Positions 9,908 through 21,855 of a DNA stretch of 64,000 nucleotides are shown here, piece after piece. Below the pieces are notes generated by a model. It was not told where the DNA came from. It saw nothing but the letters and a program-made list of their open reading frames with translations, and searched no databases. The stretch comes from Prosopocoilus inquinatus. Lineage: Eukaryota; Arthropoda; Insecta; Coleoptera; Lucanidae. The DNA lies in assembly GCA_036172665.1 (NCBI GenBank), contig CM069875.1:19499806-19563805 (forward strand). The letters are read 5' to 3'. A program made the position numbers and the translations under genes. How positions within the stretch are numbered: position 1 is the stretch's first letter; the number at the start of each line of letters is the position of its first letter.

Positions 9908-10089
9908 AATCGCCCGGAGTTGACTCACCAGTCAGTCGAATTCGAACAGCGATCGTCGAAGTTAGATTTTAGTGTGAAAATAAATTGTTACAAATAAATT
10001 AGTTTTTAAGCGTTATTAAATTACCGTTAAGTTTTTACAGAGTGTTTTATTCGTTTAAATAAATAAATTTAAACCCTAGAAACGTAACA
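9764..10089 (+). repeat. Gypsy 3' LTR, carrying the end of Pol
   Basis: This 326-bp LTR has a TATAAAA box at 9903-9909 and ends CGTAACA. Its first 144 bases code for the last 48 codons of the upstream frame including the stop, which overlaps the TATA box. Relative to the 5' LTR it has several indels in U3, a 14-bp insertion before the end and many substitutions. It is followed by the target duplication GTAT at 10090-10093. Confidence 0.9.
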
Positions 10090-10093
10090 GTAT

Positions 10094-11212
10094 TATCTAC
10101 GAGTAAGTTTGAACAAAGTATTTTCTGACAGTTCGGTTTCAACGCCCCATATTAACACGTATACGATCGTATCTGATTGAAAGTGTTGAATTATCTATTT
10201 ATCAATTCACTTAAACTAGTAATTCTAGGCTGGAACGTGCATGAAGTTACCTTTGAGAACCTTGTTGTCTAACTCATATTGTATAATAATCCTGTTTTGA
10301 TAAATAATGCAATCAAAATCAAGAATAAGAAATTGTTTATCTTTTAAAATAATTACATCAATACCAATAGTAATAAATTAGTTACAAGTCAGTTTCGATT
10401 GCAGTTCTTTTTTAGCAAACTAGTAGTACTTTTTCTCCGATTTTAACGGTGCATTCAAAAAGAAAACAATTGAATAACGTGTTTATGAAATAAAGGGAAA
10501 AGAATATTTTTTTAGATGGAATATGCTCTATATTATTTGACCAGTCGATAGAGAATAAAATTATGAATTAAAATTGTCCTTTATCATTTTATCGAAAAAT
10601 AATAAATAAAGAAGACATTTTGATATTTTACAAATTCATTAATATGCTTGGGTTTCAAGAACAAAACATTTGAAAATCGTGTGTGTATGTCAAAACATTA
10701 ATAATAGTGCCGAGTTATTTTTTAACAGTCTATATACACGGTGTTGATTTGTATTTGAGACATGGGGAAATACTTTGACATTAAAAATTATTTTGGTCAA
10801 GGGTAGTCATTTTAAAATTGTTTAGGTTCGTTATTGTATGAATGATTTCTTGATTCTCAAAATTTACAACTTTACTGAACGATAAATTAATATTAAAATA
10901 ATGAATTTTTGTTGAGAAAGGACGAAATAATGAATCAGAGGAAGAGTACGTTTTGCAATTGTAATTCCTTGATGTTATTCTGAGTTATTCAGCAATTTAT
11001 TTATTAGTCTTTAATGAGAATATCCATTAATCTAAAATATACAGAAACTCGTAAATTTACAGTTTTCTGACTGCAAGATTATTTTTATTTATTATTCTAT
11101 GACAACACATCTTGAATTTATTCAATTGATTTCATTATTTTTTAATAACTACTATTTAATTTAAACTAATTATTTCTATTTAATTAATGGTATCATCTGC
11201 GTATAATAACTG
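10094..11212. other. AT-rich DNA, nothing recognised
   Basis: No open frame of useful length, tandem array or paired terminal repeats is seen between the gypsy element and the MITE at 11215. Confidence 0.5.
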
Positions 11213-11214
11213 TA

Positions 11215-11663
11215 CAGGGTGTCCCAAACCTCTGTAAAAGTCCAACAATGGTCCTTTAAATTCATTTTATCAAGAAAAAGTCTTAGCAAAAGTTGTGTAA
11301 GTTTTTATTTGGCATAATTTGAAATTATTTTCAAATATACAGACTGTTCATTTAATTAGTTACAAACCTAACTTATCATTTTTTAAATGGAACACTGTAT
11401 ATTTTATTGCAGTTTCAGTTATCCCTTGAAGAGACGATAAAAATTATATAACATTATACTTACTTATTTTTAGTATTTACCGAGTTATTTTTAATTTTAT
11501 GCAAAAAATGGGTCATGTTTGATCGTCTGTCAACTTGTCAATTTTAATGGTACGACAATCAACTTTGGACCGAAATATTTCTAGATTCCTCTACTTTAAC
11601 AATATTCATGATTTTTAAAAACCTAGCCATTATTGGACTTTTCCAGAGGTTTGGGACACCCTG
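11215..11663. mobile_element. MITE with CAGGGTGTCCC termini and TA duplication
   Basis: The ends are inverted repeats of about 30 bp: left CAGGGTGTCCCAAACCTCTG, right its near complement ending CAGAGGTTTGGGACACCCTG. Both are flanked by TA (11213-11214 and 11664-11665). The interior is non-coding. TA duplication and terminal type suggest mobilisation by a Tc1/mariner-superfamily transposase. Confidence 0.85.
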
Positions 11664-12029
11664 TATAAATGGTAAATAAATGAATAATAATAATAATAAT
11701 AATAATAATCAGTTTATTAGGCACAAAGATAAATACAATTATTGCAAAATAATAAAACTCTAAACAAAATTTTTGTGCTTAAAGTGTGTGAGGTCAGATG
11801 AACTAGTAATAACTGTTCCCTGGTCTACCCCTCACACACACTTTACTATAAATAATTGGTACCAAACGTATTGAAAATAATTACTACACCGATATATGAA
11901 TGTAAATCAGTACATGATAGCGAGTATATATATGGATATGGTATGGATATCGATGAGAGATTCACAATCGAAAATCGGTAATGATAGATAAATAATTTAT
12001 ACAGAAAAAAGAAATATATGAAACACTAC

Positions 12030-13646
12030 TCAACGCGGATCACTAAAAAGTAGGCTCTTTAGTTTTGTCTTGAACTGGGACAGTGACAATTTTAAGAAAG
12101 CTTCAGGAAACGTATTCAAAATGTTGGCAATTTGATAGTTGTAACATCGTTTAAAAAATTCCGAGTGATGGCGAGGAATTGTCAATAGGTCCTTTCGTCT
12201 CACGTTAACATTATGAACGTCTATTCGAAACCGAATTTTTCGGTACAAAATGGACATTTGTATAATAAGACTTTATGAAAAAATTGTGCGCTGTGCAGAA
12301 ATTGTCTGTTGTGCATATTAAGCCAATGTAATTCTTTCAACTTATGAGAGATGTGACATCTGCGCCTTACTCCACATATAAGTCTCATGCAGCTATTTTG
12401 TACCCGTTGAATTCTCGCGATGCCAGAGACATTCAAACATGGACCATATATACTATCGCAAAAATTGAAATGCGACTCGCACAGTAAAAGTTTAATAGAC
12501 TGAAAAAAATAATGGCGGTTGACGTAAATTACTTTAAGGTTAGCAAAAGCCCTTTGTATAATTTTAGTAACATGTGTGAATTTAAGATCGCAGTCGATGT
12601 ATAGGCCTAGACTACGACAACAATCAGATAACAATAATGTGACGTCACCCATACGCAAGTTAATTTGACTAGAAATTTGCAGGCGAGATTTTTTCTTACC
12701 AAACAGCATGATATTTGTTTTGGCGGCATTCAGACTCAGTCCATGTTCGTTGGATATTTTTACTAGTGTGTTTATATCGTCATTAATTTTAGTGCATGCT
12801 ACGACAACACCCTGTAAATTAAATTAATAATATAATTGTGTATCATCGGCGTAAAGATGATATTTGCAATAATTCATTGATAACAATAATTTAGATGTAT
12901 AAATTGAGTATAGCAAGGGACCTAAAATTGAACCCTGAGGAACACCACAAGGAACATAGAAGGCGTCAGAAAGTACACCACCACAAAAAACTCTTTGAGT
13001 CCTACCAATGAGATAATTATAAAAAAAACTTAAAGCACTTTCACCTAATCCAATAGATTTTAAAACAGCAAGTAACGCATTGTGATTGATAAGATCGAAC
13101 GCTTTGGAGTAATCGACTAAAACTAATAAAACCATTTTACTTTCGTCTACTTCAGCTGTAGCCTGGACGAAATCCAGATTGCATTTCTGGTAAAATATTA
13201 TTAGTAGATAAAAAATGTCTGAGTTGGTTGTCCAGGATCTTTTCAAGCACTTTGGATAGAACGGGCAAAATGCTTATAGGACGTAAATCCTTAAATGTTT
13301 TGGGATTTCTATTTTTGGGTAACGGTAAAATACGTACCTCTTTCCAAAACTTTGGGAAAAAATTTATAATGTGTGTGAAAACAGGTAGTAAATAGGGACA
13401 ACAAAAATATAATAGGTCAATGTTTAAATTATCCATTCCGCTCGCTTTGCTAGAAAAACCCAGTAGTAATTTAGCATTTTTCGTCACAGGAGAGAACTCA
13501 AAATTTTCACTACAATTGGAGTTATTGCAGTAGAAGTCCACAGTTTCAGGAAGCTCACAGTCAGAAATATTTAAAGACTCGAGTAAGTAGTTATTTATTT
13601 TATGAGCATCGTTGAGCGTATCAGGAATAGCGCACACTGTTGCCAC
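12030..13646 (-). pseudogene. LINE ORF2, reverse transcriptase and C-terminal part
   Basis: RT reads from about 13646 to 12030 in three frames. The first piece (13152-13646) has the fingers signature ILPLPKNRNPKTFKDLRPIS and SGFRPGYS. The second (from 13246 down to 12221, one frame) has motif A VDYSKAFD, VPQGSILGPLL and the catalytic YADD, then a stop at 12824-12826, and continues in the same frame through the thumb region. A frameshift near 12250 leads to the C-terminal LTIPRHHSEFFKRCYNYQIA segment common in CR1-related LINEs, ending at 12030. Frameshifts near 13190 and 12250 plus the nonsense codon make it non-functional. Confidence 0.85.
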
Positions 13647-14748
13647 GTATGCCGAACTTTTTTAGCTGGTTCCACATTAGTTTAGCATTACCTTCTGTAA
13701 TAATACGGTTAAGATAAGCTTTCTTTTCAGACCTGACTGCCACTGTTACCAAATTCCTTAAAGATTTATAATAAACCCAGTATTCTTGTAGACCGGTCCG
13801 TTTAAAACGAGATAAAGATTTGTCTCTAAGATTTATCATGAACCGCACATTGTCAGTCATCCACGGTGACTGCTTGTTGTTGCTTTTAAATATTTTGAAG
13901 GGAATATTCAAATCAAAGAGCGCAAGTAAGTTGGCATTGAGAAAATCTATTTTACTGTTAATATTATCAAAATTATGAATCTCATGCCACGGAATGGAAG
14001 CCAAATCATTATTAAAATCAGTTAGATTGATATTTTTAAAGTCACGATAAAAAAAGGTGATGGGAGTTGTATGTGTAGATTTAATAAAAGTAGTTGTGCA
14101 CCAAATCAAGGAGTGGTCGGAAACTTCATGAACATCAATAATGCCCGAATTATCCACGGCATTATCTTTATTGGTAATAATAAGGTCAATAAGAGAGGCA
14201 GAATTTGCTGTGAAACGAGTTGGTTCACTAATAATTTGCTTTAAATTAAATGAGTCTAAAATTTCTGAAAATTCGAGGGAATGAGCTTCAAAAGGCGAAA
14301 GGAAGTTAATATTGAAGTCTCCTAGGAGATAAATGTAATCATGAGACATAGATAATTTCAATAAGGTATCTTCAAAGTAAGGGAAAAATTCATGGAAATT
14401 ATAATGTGGCGGTCTGTACACTACACCTGCCAAAACTGAAGTAGATCCAATAAATAATTTTACCCACAAGCGCTCGAGAAAAGCTGTGATCTCCGATTGA
14501 ATCAAGGTAAATTTTAAAGTCTTCTTAATAAAAATACCAATTCCACCACCCCTACTGGTACGATCACGTCTAACAAAAACATAATTTGCAATATGAAGTG
14601 AACCAGAGCTTATGTCATTAGAGAGCCAGGTTTCAGTTAAAAAGAGAAGATCGAAATCATTAGTTAAAATAACATCTTTAATTGCATCGAAGCAACCTAG
14701 AAGTGATCTGACGTTAAGATGAGCTATCCTTAAATGCAGTTCACTCAT
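13621..14748 (-). pseudogene. LINE ORF2, endonuclease domain
   Basis: This 375-codon frame starts with ATG at 14748 and holds the apurinic/apyrimidinic-type endonuclease that nicks the target DNA. Motifs in order are AHLNVRSL, LFLTETWLS, GGGIGIFIKK, LLGDFNINFL and SDHSLIW. The frame itself is undamaged over the endonuclease but runs out at 13621, where a frameshift separates it from RT. The linker contains a WMTDNVR-type segment usual between the two domains. Confidence 0.85.
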
Positions 14749-15013
14749 GCGATATCCATATTAGAACTTAATCGTAGGTAAATGAAATGACTCAGTATAC
14801 TAAAAAAATAAATATTTTACAAGAGAGAAAAATTGTAAATTAAGAAGTAAAGTTTTAAAACCAAAAATTAAATTGAGGGAAAAAAACACAGTGCTGTGAC
14901 ACTAACAATTAAATTAAGAAAAGAATTTAAGCCGAGGATTTCGTAATCTACTTAAATGAGTAATGGGTACGTACTCTTAATAAGGCAATGGTGCGATAAC
15001 TACTAAGTTTTCA

Positions 15014-15627
15014 CTAAAATGCTGCTCCTGTGGACGGTTTAGGATTAAGAAGTTCCATGTCGGTTTCGTTTTTAATCAAATGTGTTTTGTTTCTAAATCG
15101 AATATAGATATTACCATGAAAAGACCAAGAATTTTTTACGCCGAACTTTTCAGAAGCTTTATTCAATAAATTTACTCTGGCTTTAGTAAGGTCTTCTTTA
15201 ATTATCAGTTTCGAGCCTTTTAGTAATTTTTTATTTGCCAGGACACTACGACTCATACCATGCGTTGTGAATTTAACTAATATGGTCCGCTTCTTCTTGC
15301 TGGCGTTATCTCCAGTTGCGTCATTTTTACCAACTCTGTGGCAACATCTTCATCCGAAAATTCTTACACAATTGCGACGGGAGTACTGTTCAAGCTGGTC
15401 AAGTTTCAGATGCAACACAGCATTTTCATCTTCTAATTTTGAAATTTTGGTTTCGAGTTTATTAACAATAGTAACTTTTTGTTAATGTTGTCAATACCAG
15501 TTTTTAGGCTGGCGTATTCGTGGTCAAGGTTCACAGATCCATCGCAAGTTTTATTATCTCGAACAGTGTTTAACACCTCTTTTATGAGATCTGTATATTC
15601 TTCACGCTGACTTTTTGTCAAAACCAT
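15014..15627 (-). pseudogene. LINE ORF1, RNA-binding protein, frameshifted
   Basis: ORF1 begins with ATG at 15627 (MVLTKSQREEYTDLIKEVL), a probable coiled coil. A frame change near 15440 leads into LDQLEQYSRRNCVRIFG around 15370, a signature of arthropod LINE ORF1 proteins. A further stop and frame change leads to the 80-codon piece at 15014-15256, which has the LTKARVNLLNKA and NIYIRFRN pattern of ORF1 C-terminal domains. ORF1 proteins coat LINE RNA. At least two disabling changes are present. Confidence 0.7.
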
Positions 15628-15765
15628 TATTACAAAAATATGATGGCAGAGTTAATGAAGCAACTGGTAAATTTGAACTTAATTACACCACACGAAAACG
15701 TTGGAAAATAATGAATTATTAGGAGCTGCACAAAACTCGTCTACTCAGTGCGCGCCATACAACTT

Positions 15766-18085
15766 CACATTTTGAATAAAAAATAAACTTTAACCAGACA
15801 GAATTATAATTGGAAATAGCACTCAACATTTCACTAGATCGATTAACTTTATTTACAATTTTCATCGGACAAGAGTCGACTTCAATTATGTATAAATCTT
15901 CGAATCTTGTACGACTTTTTAGCATCGTCGTAAAAATTAATTTAAACATTTTTTCGTATGATTTATGTGGTAATGAAAATATTAATTACATATTGAAATT
16001 TTTTTATTTATTGGGGCTGTTGGGCTAATCAAAGAACCAGTTTTGCACGTGGTTAATTCTTTTTCGATTTTGCTCTCGTTATAAAAGGGGCTTTCAATGC
16101 AAATATTTCCAGCTTGAAAAATGGCTCGTTCCAAATCTCATTATAAGCTCTCAACTAAAGCAACCGAACTTGAGTAAATAAATGAACATGATACGTAAGT
16201 TAATATGTAATAATCACATATTTATCCGTGTCAGCGGTGCAATTAATTCGTCCTATCAGTGATCTTGTGTCAGGCGAAGGATTAAAAGGTATTAAATTGG
16301 GTTGTAGGTGTTCCCAACAATAAAAAGATGCATTAAGACACGAAAAAGAACAAACTGTCGTCTTCACGCTGTTCTATATGATGGATTCTCAGAAAAGGAA
16401 ATGCCACTGACCCAACAGGACAACCGAATCTTGATAAGGATTTTGCAGAGCGAAAGAGACACCGTAATGCATCATGAAAGCAAAAGTATATCAAAATAGG
16501 AAAAAAAATTACTTTGACCTGGTCCTCATTTCGTTGGAATGTTCGCGTTGTTTGTGTCTAGAAAAAAGCGGCAGTTTAACACCCTGTCATTCTCTCACGT
16601 GTGAAAAAACATAATTTACTGCAAAAGATAATCTTCATCTAAATTGCGACGATGAACACGGATGTTACTTGCGCAAGCTCTTAAGAAGGAAACCATTGGA
16701 TTACTCGTTAAGTGTTACTTATTTAACATTACGTGATAAATTTCACTTTTGCTCGCTGGCACTTAGCACTTTTCACTCGATTGCGTCAGGTTCAGTAAAG
16801 TAAAAACTTGACTGTGCATAAACTTGACATTCGCCTTGATCCTAGATTTATTAAGCGAGGCAAACAACCGTACGCTTTCAACTGTGAAAAAGCATTTATC
16901 CTTGCCACATAATTACTTAATTAGTTTCCAACTCGTTTTATATGCTGTCCTGCTTTATTAAACTAACAATTATTTTTACTTTTAATACATATTTTATGTT
17001 TCAAATCTTTTTGTTTTCTTCCTTAATGAAGGTAGTGATTGCTTTGATCGATTTTCTCGTCATAAAGCATTGTTTTTTCTAAAGAAATTATAAATTATTG
17101 GTCTAATTATAAAAAAACTAGTTCTGAGTAATGGATTCCTACCTATTTGTTTTTCTAATAACAAAAAATAACCAAAATTAACATGTGCGCAATTTAGTAT
17201 GTATTTCTTTCTTTTATTCCCCTTGATCTCTCATTTCGGTTTCGTGTTTCTAGTATTCCGTAACTACCATTTCCTATTTCTTTCTTTCTTCCTTAAATGA
17301 ATATTTTTATTAATTTATATCTACCACCATGGTCAAAAAATGCTGGGACAAAGCAGCTAGATTTCTGGCCAAAAAGAAGCAAAATCTGCCGTATGTTTGC
17401 AGCCTTGAATTTTTGTACTTTTGCTGTATTAGAAATCCCGTAAAAAGAAGTCGCGTGTGGTTAAATGAAGTAACCGACCGGGTCAACTGACTGGTCGTCC
17501 TCGGGAAAGCCAATAAAAATATTGCAACTGCTCGAGCAGTATCTTATTGTATCCAAATGCGACTAATGACAGCAATAGAAACTTCTTTTGGATGTCAATA
17601 GCAAGAATAAAATCGTTATCTGTCACGTCTTCTCCCTTTTGAATGTTGCATAATACTCAGTAATCCCCGAATAAATATAAACAAACTCTCTAATCGAAGC
17701 AACTAGTAAATGTCACAATATTTGCGTATTTATAATTATTAAATTAAAATTATTAAAAAAAAAACATTGAAAAAAGCTCTTAACGACAGAGACAATTGAG
17801 TAGCACATCTATTAATAGTAAAAGACGTATGGCATTTTATTAATAAAAAATGAGTTACCGGGGATTGAATATTTTCAAATTTATTAAATTGTTTGTAAGA
17901 TTGTATGTCACTTGGAAGTTTTGTTAACAATGTAAGTGAAAGTGTGTTTCAAGAAAAATGTCATTCGTTTTGAAAATATTTGTATTTGTATGGAAAATAT
18001 TTGCTTTTGTTGGGAGCACTGTTACCGTAAACTTACATACACAACCTTGATCTCTTGCACCCTTCGGTGTCGATTTTGTTTCTTC
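15766..18085. other. AT-rich DNA, no recognised gene
   Basis: Short frames occur, including 63 codons at 16308-16499 (+) and 67 codons at 17310-17513 (-), but none has a recognisable motif or unusual composition. No paired repeats were seen. Confidence 0.45.
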
Positions 18086-18555
18086 TCAGTTTGCTCTAGG
18101 GAGTTTGGTGAACTTTTTCCGGTTTTTCCTTTCTTTTGCCAGGATTTTGCCGTCTATCCATGTTTTTCTCCTTTCTTCCAGCAATTCAGCCACGCTCTGG
18201 TTCCACGTTTGTCTTCGTTTTCTGGCTTTATTTATACCCTGGGCTTTAAATTCCCTCACTTTCTTTACCTGTCTGTTTATGTCCGTAACGCAAATGTCTC
18301 CAAATCACCTTAATTTCTGATCTGTTCTTTCTAAGGGTGGCATCGTCTGTACTTGTTTCCTAATTTGTGTATTTCAGAAGATTGTATTCGGTTCTTCTGT
18401 TCTCGCAGTTTTCGCCGTCGAATGTTATGCACAATACATGTTATGTATTATAGATCATGGTTTTCGTACTCGTACCGATATTTTTGTTGCCCAGGAAGGT
18501 TCTGTTCAAAGCGAAGAACAGTCTTTCAGCAGCTTCAATTCTATTGTTTAATCTT
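18086..18555 (-). pseudogene. C-terminal remnant of a LINE ORF2
   Basis: On the minus strand, 18304-18086 is one open stretch of 72 codons ending in TGA. It contains KVREFKAQG, RKRRQTWNQS and then GKILAKERKNRKKFTKLP, the pattern at the C-terminus of many non-LTR ORF2 proteins (a RRR-TW block followed by a LAKDRKKW-type tail). Further 5', around 18380-18540, another frame has ERLFFALNRTFLGNKNI, resembling the post-RT region of the same families. The intervening part is deleted or shifted. This is an old fragment; the clade is undetermined. Confidence 0.5.
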
Positions 18556-18898
18556 TTTGATTCCATGGTTCCCCAGTTTTTCGTTGCAAACTATGGTTGT
18601 AAATATCGTTATTAATGACATCAAATTTATTGATTTTTGAATGGCAGATTCCATATTTTAAAGTTTTGAATGTTTAAAATGCTAAATCACATGCTTTCTG
18701 AAGTAGGAAAAGGTTTTGGTTACGTTTAATTTATTTTTCTATTAAATTCTATTAGTTCCGTTCTAATACCTTACTTTTTTGCTATATAAAGTATAACCAA
18801 ACAATCTGAAAACCAAGTGACTTTTCAATGTTATGTCATTAGTGTCAAATTTGAAGAGAAAGCCTGGTTGACAAAATTAAAATTTCCACTAAACCAGA

Positions 18899-19110
18899 CT
18901 ACTTACTAAAAATTGTGCGAAATATTAAGGACGCAATAGTACATATTCTGTATTGTAAGAAGGATTGCCGGGGGTGCTCGCATTTGGTACCGCTGGTAGT
19001 TTCGGGAACTACGGAACATTTCCGTGCATACTCTAGAATTTTCAAAAAATTTTGTTGCAAATCGTTTTTGATTGCAGTGAAAACCTCGAGCAGCCTCTGT
19101 AACATCAATG
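18899..19110 (-). repeat. Dispersed repeat family B, inverted relative to the 38-39 kb copies
   Basis: The complement of about 19020-19100 (CTGCTCGAGGTTTTCACTGC and then CAAAAACGATTTGCAACAAA) matches 38660-38720 and 38970-39029 closely. A 69-codon frame covers it here and the peptide LLEVFTAIKNDLQQ is kept open in related copies, which may mean that the repeat derives from a coding part of an element I do not recognise. Confidence 0.55.
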
Positions 19111-20248
19111 TTTACGTTAATTTTTTGCTGTTTTGTTTATTTCTAGTAGAGTATGAAGAAGACTATAGTGAAGATAACGGTAAAACTTCCGAGTTTTTAA
19201 AAAGTGGTTGACAATATTCATCATACATATTTTGCATTTGTAATTACTCCGATTACTTTCTTTTGTAATCTAAAATGTTTTATAGTATAATTTGTTCGTA
19301 TATTAAAAGACCACTGACGGTGTTGCCTTGTGAGAAATACAACCGGCAACAGTGTCCTAGTTAAAAATTTGGTAACAAACAAATGTTATAGGTTCGGAAG
19401 AAATCCCTGTTTCTAAATTTAATAATTATGACAAATTCATGGTTTTTACCTTATCGTCCGCAAGCAATTTTATAACAGACAAACTGTAATTAATTGAAAC
19501 GGCTTTGTTAAAATGAATATAAATGTAAATAATCTAATGGTAAAATTGAATTGACAAAGTTACTTTGACATGAAACTTCAGGTGTCGGGACATTTGCGCC
19601 GCGGACATTTGCGCCTCCGATACATTTGCGCCGCTTGGGTTAAATTTACGGGGAACGGTCAGGTAATGTCATCAGCAATTTTACATTTGCGCCGCTAACC
19701 CAGTATTAATAATATTCTTCGAAATTTCGACTACTTTGGTAAATTATATTTCTGTAAACTTTAAACAAAATTATTTCCATCACTTTTAATAGCGCACGTG
19801 CATATAATATAGTAGGCATCTGCTTATTTGTAGATCTTCAAATCATTATTATTGTTCTTCTGAACTCTTATGGGCATCTCTATAACTATAAGAGATAGAA
19901 AAATATTAGTGCCCAAGTTTTCATCTCTTTTTTAGAGATAAAGTCAATAGTGTAAACAGAAATTGACCATCTTTGTTTTTAAGTCATAAGCAAAAATTGC
20001 CAGTCTTGACTTTTCGTCAGTAGAGCATATCACGTTTATTTTTATAGATATGTTAAAAAAAAACCTTTAACATTATTAGATTCTTTTTCGAATACAATTC
20101 AGTGATATATGTAGTTGGCTTTTTGATACATAATTAATTTTTGAATTATAATATAGTTTTTTTTTGTAATCATAATAGCTAATGTCATCATTAAACAGAG
20201 ATTTTTTCCGTTTTCACAAATACATTTAAATACATATATTTTTTTCTA

Positions 20249-20516
20249 CAATTGCTCAAAAAAATGGTTGTTTATGCTAATTTCAGTGTGCAAAACACGC
20301 GTTACACCGTTTCACCGTAAAAAAATTTTTCGCACACTATAAAACAAAGGTTTTGTGACATTAAAAAAAATATGAACTGTGAAACGAATTTCTGACATTT
20401 AAAAAGAATTTCAGAAATCCTTTTTTTCACAGTGCGCGAAAATTTTATTAACGGTGAAAAAACGCGTGTTTTGCGCACTAAAATTTGTGCGTAACCACCC
20501 ATTTTTTGAACAATTG
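20249..20516. mobile_element. Nested foldback MITE, TA-flanked
   Basis: The arms are inverted over most of the length (left CAATTGCTCAAAAAAATGG, right CCATTTTTTGAACAATTG), with TA on both sides (20247-20248 and 20517-20518). An 81-codon frame across it is a shadow of the palindrome. It sits inside the Mutator-like element and is therefore younger. Confidence 0.75.
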
Positions 20517-21123
20517 TAGAAAAACAATATTTGCATGAACCGTTCATAACGTTATAATTGAATTTAAAATATTAATATATTCGCGGCTAAAAAGGAGAGA
20601 CGGCCTGGAAAGACGCTTATAAAATTTCTAAGTAGCTGGCTGTTTTAGCTACTATAATACTATAATAATGTCTATTTCTTCAAAATAGAAGTATAAATAA
20701 AACTAAATATAAAATATAATATAATTATAGGAAACATTCAATATTTAAGGAAGTGTAATCAACAGAAAACATAGAAAGGGTAGTAATTAAAATTAAAACA
20801 GGAAAGTAATCTTGTGTTTAAAATTCTAAAGATTAAAATATAATAGATATAAATAATCCACAAAAGTAAACTTGTGAGTGGTTAAAAAGCGAGGACAAAA
20901 CTTGGAAGCGTAATAAAAACACTCATTAAGTGATATCACAGCAAATTGCCACATAATTGATACATGCGATTAGTTTTGATCCGCAAGAAATAAGTTTCCA
21001 TACAAATTTCCTCACGAAATAAGAAGTTTACAGGTAAATTTTCGTCTATGCAAGAAATAAATAATTTCCCCGGACGAAGGCGCAAATGTCCAACTTTAAA
21101 TCTTTATCTATACGGTTATTATA

Positions 21124-21855
21124 CAGTGACCGGCAGAAATTTGGCTGGGAAAATTCTTTATTATTGATTTCTCAGAAAAAGTTATTCTTTATAAAAGCTC
21201 CTCCTTCTTTCCAAACTTAAGATGCATGTGTCAAAGTTTGAATATCTCCTGTCATATACCGAGGAAATCAAAATATTTGGAATCGATATGAGTGAAGTAC
21301 CTTAATTTTCCACGCTACGCGGAAATTTTATTTGGAAAAGTTACTCAGAATCATTATGAGATCTTAAATATGAAATCATGGCTGTCTACGATGAAAAAAA
21401 GAACTTCACGTATTTATCAATTTTTTTCGTACCAACGTGTGTGTCGTGGAACTTTGAACTGAACTTATGACATGGACATACTCTAAAATTTGTCTTTTGC
21501 TGAACAGTCAACTAGAAATTATGAATAATAAAATTAATACTCTAAAAATTACAATTTTTTGTAGCCAAATTATTTTTTCCATCGTAGGTAGCCATGATTT
21601 CATATTTGAGATTTCATAATAGTTCTGCGTAACTTTTTCAAATAAAATTTCCGCGTAGCGTGAAAAATAAAGGTACTTTACTCTTATATCGATTTCAAAT
21701 ATTTTGATTTCCCTGGTATATGACAGGAGGTATTCAAACTTTGACACATGCATCTTGAATTTGGGAAGATGCAGGAGTTTTCATAAACAATAATTTTATG
21801 AGAAATCAATAATAAAGAATTTTCCCATATGTAGCCAACTTTCTACCGGTCACTG
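21124..21855. mobile_element. Nested foldback MITE with CAGTGACCGG termini
   Basis: Arms of about 275-290 bp (21124-21400 and 21565-21855) are inverted copies with few differences, around a unique centre of about 160 bp. Termini are CAGTGACCGGCAGAAATTTG and its complement, with TA on each side (21122-21123 and 21856-21857), as for Tc1/mariner-type elements. It interrupts the right end of the Mutator-like element. A related end lies at 58500-58575. Confidence 0.85.

Larger units (their letters stand above)
3816..10089 (+). mobile_element. Ty3/gypsy LTR retrotransposon with macro domain and CCCH finger
   Basis: The element is bounded by related LTRs (3816-4161 and 9764-10089) that both start TGTGGCGCGCC and end CGTAACA. 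It is flanked by the same 4-bp target duplication GTAT (3812-3815 and 10090-10093). A candidate primer-binding site follows the 5' LTR and a purine tract precedes the 3' LTR. Domain order is Gag (SAP-like, coiled coil, truncated capsid, CCHC), protease, RT, RNase H, integrase, then macro and CCCH domains. RT before integrase is Ty3/gypsy order. This copy is dead: Gag, protease-RT and the integrase zinc domain carry nonsense codons, frameshifts and a deletion. The 8231-9907 segment is open. No envelope-like frame is seen. The LTRs differ at roughly a tenth or more of positions by eye, with several indels. Confidence 0.95.
11683..15765 (-). mobile_element. Near full-length LINE, CR1/Daphne-like, with (ATT)n tail
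   Basis: This non-LTR retrotransposon is on the minus strand. Its 3' end is an (ATT)n run (11683-11708 read on the minus strand), and its 5' end is put near 15765 from the GC-richer leader before ORF1, which is an estimate. It contains ORF1 with an LEQYSRRN-type motif and ORF2 with apurinic-type endonuclease and RT, all broken by frameshifts or stops. Clade assignment rests on the tail, ORF1 type and ORF2 C-terminus. Target-site duplications were not found. Confidence 0.85.

Noticed and set aside
18915..19211. 98-codon plus-strand frame as a gene
   Set aside because: It overlaps a dispersed repeat found at 38.6-39.0 kb and has no recognisable motif.
21508..21753. 81-codon minus-strand frame
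   Set aside because: It lies in the inverted arm of a MITE and reflects the palindrome.
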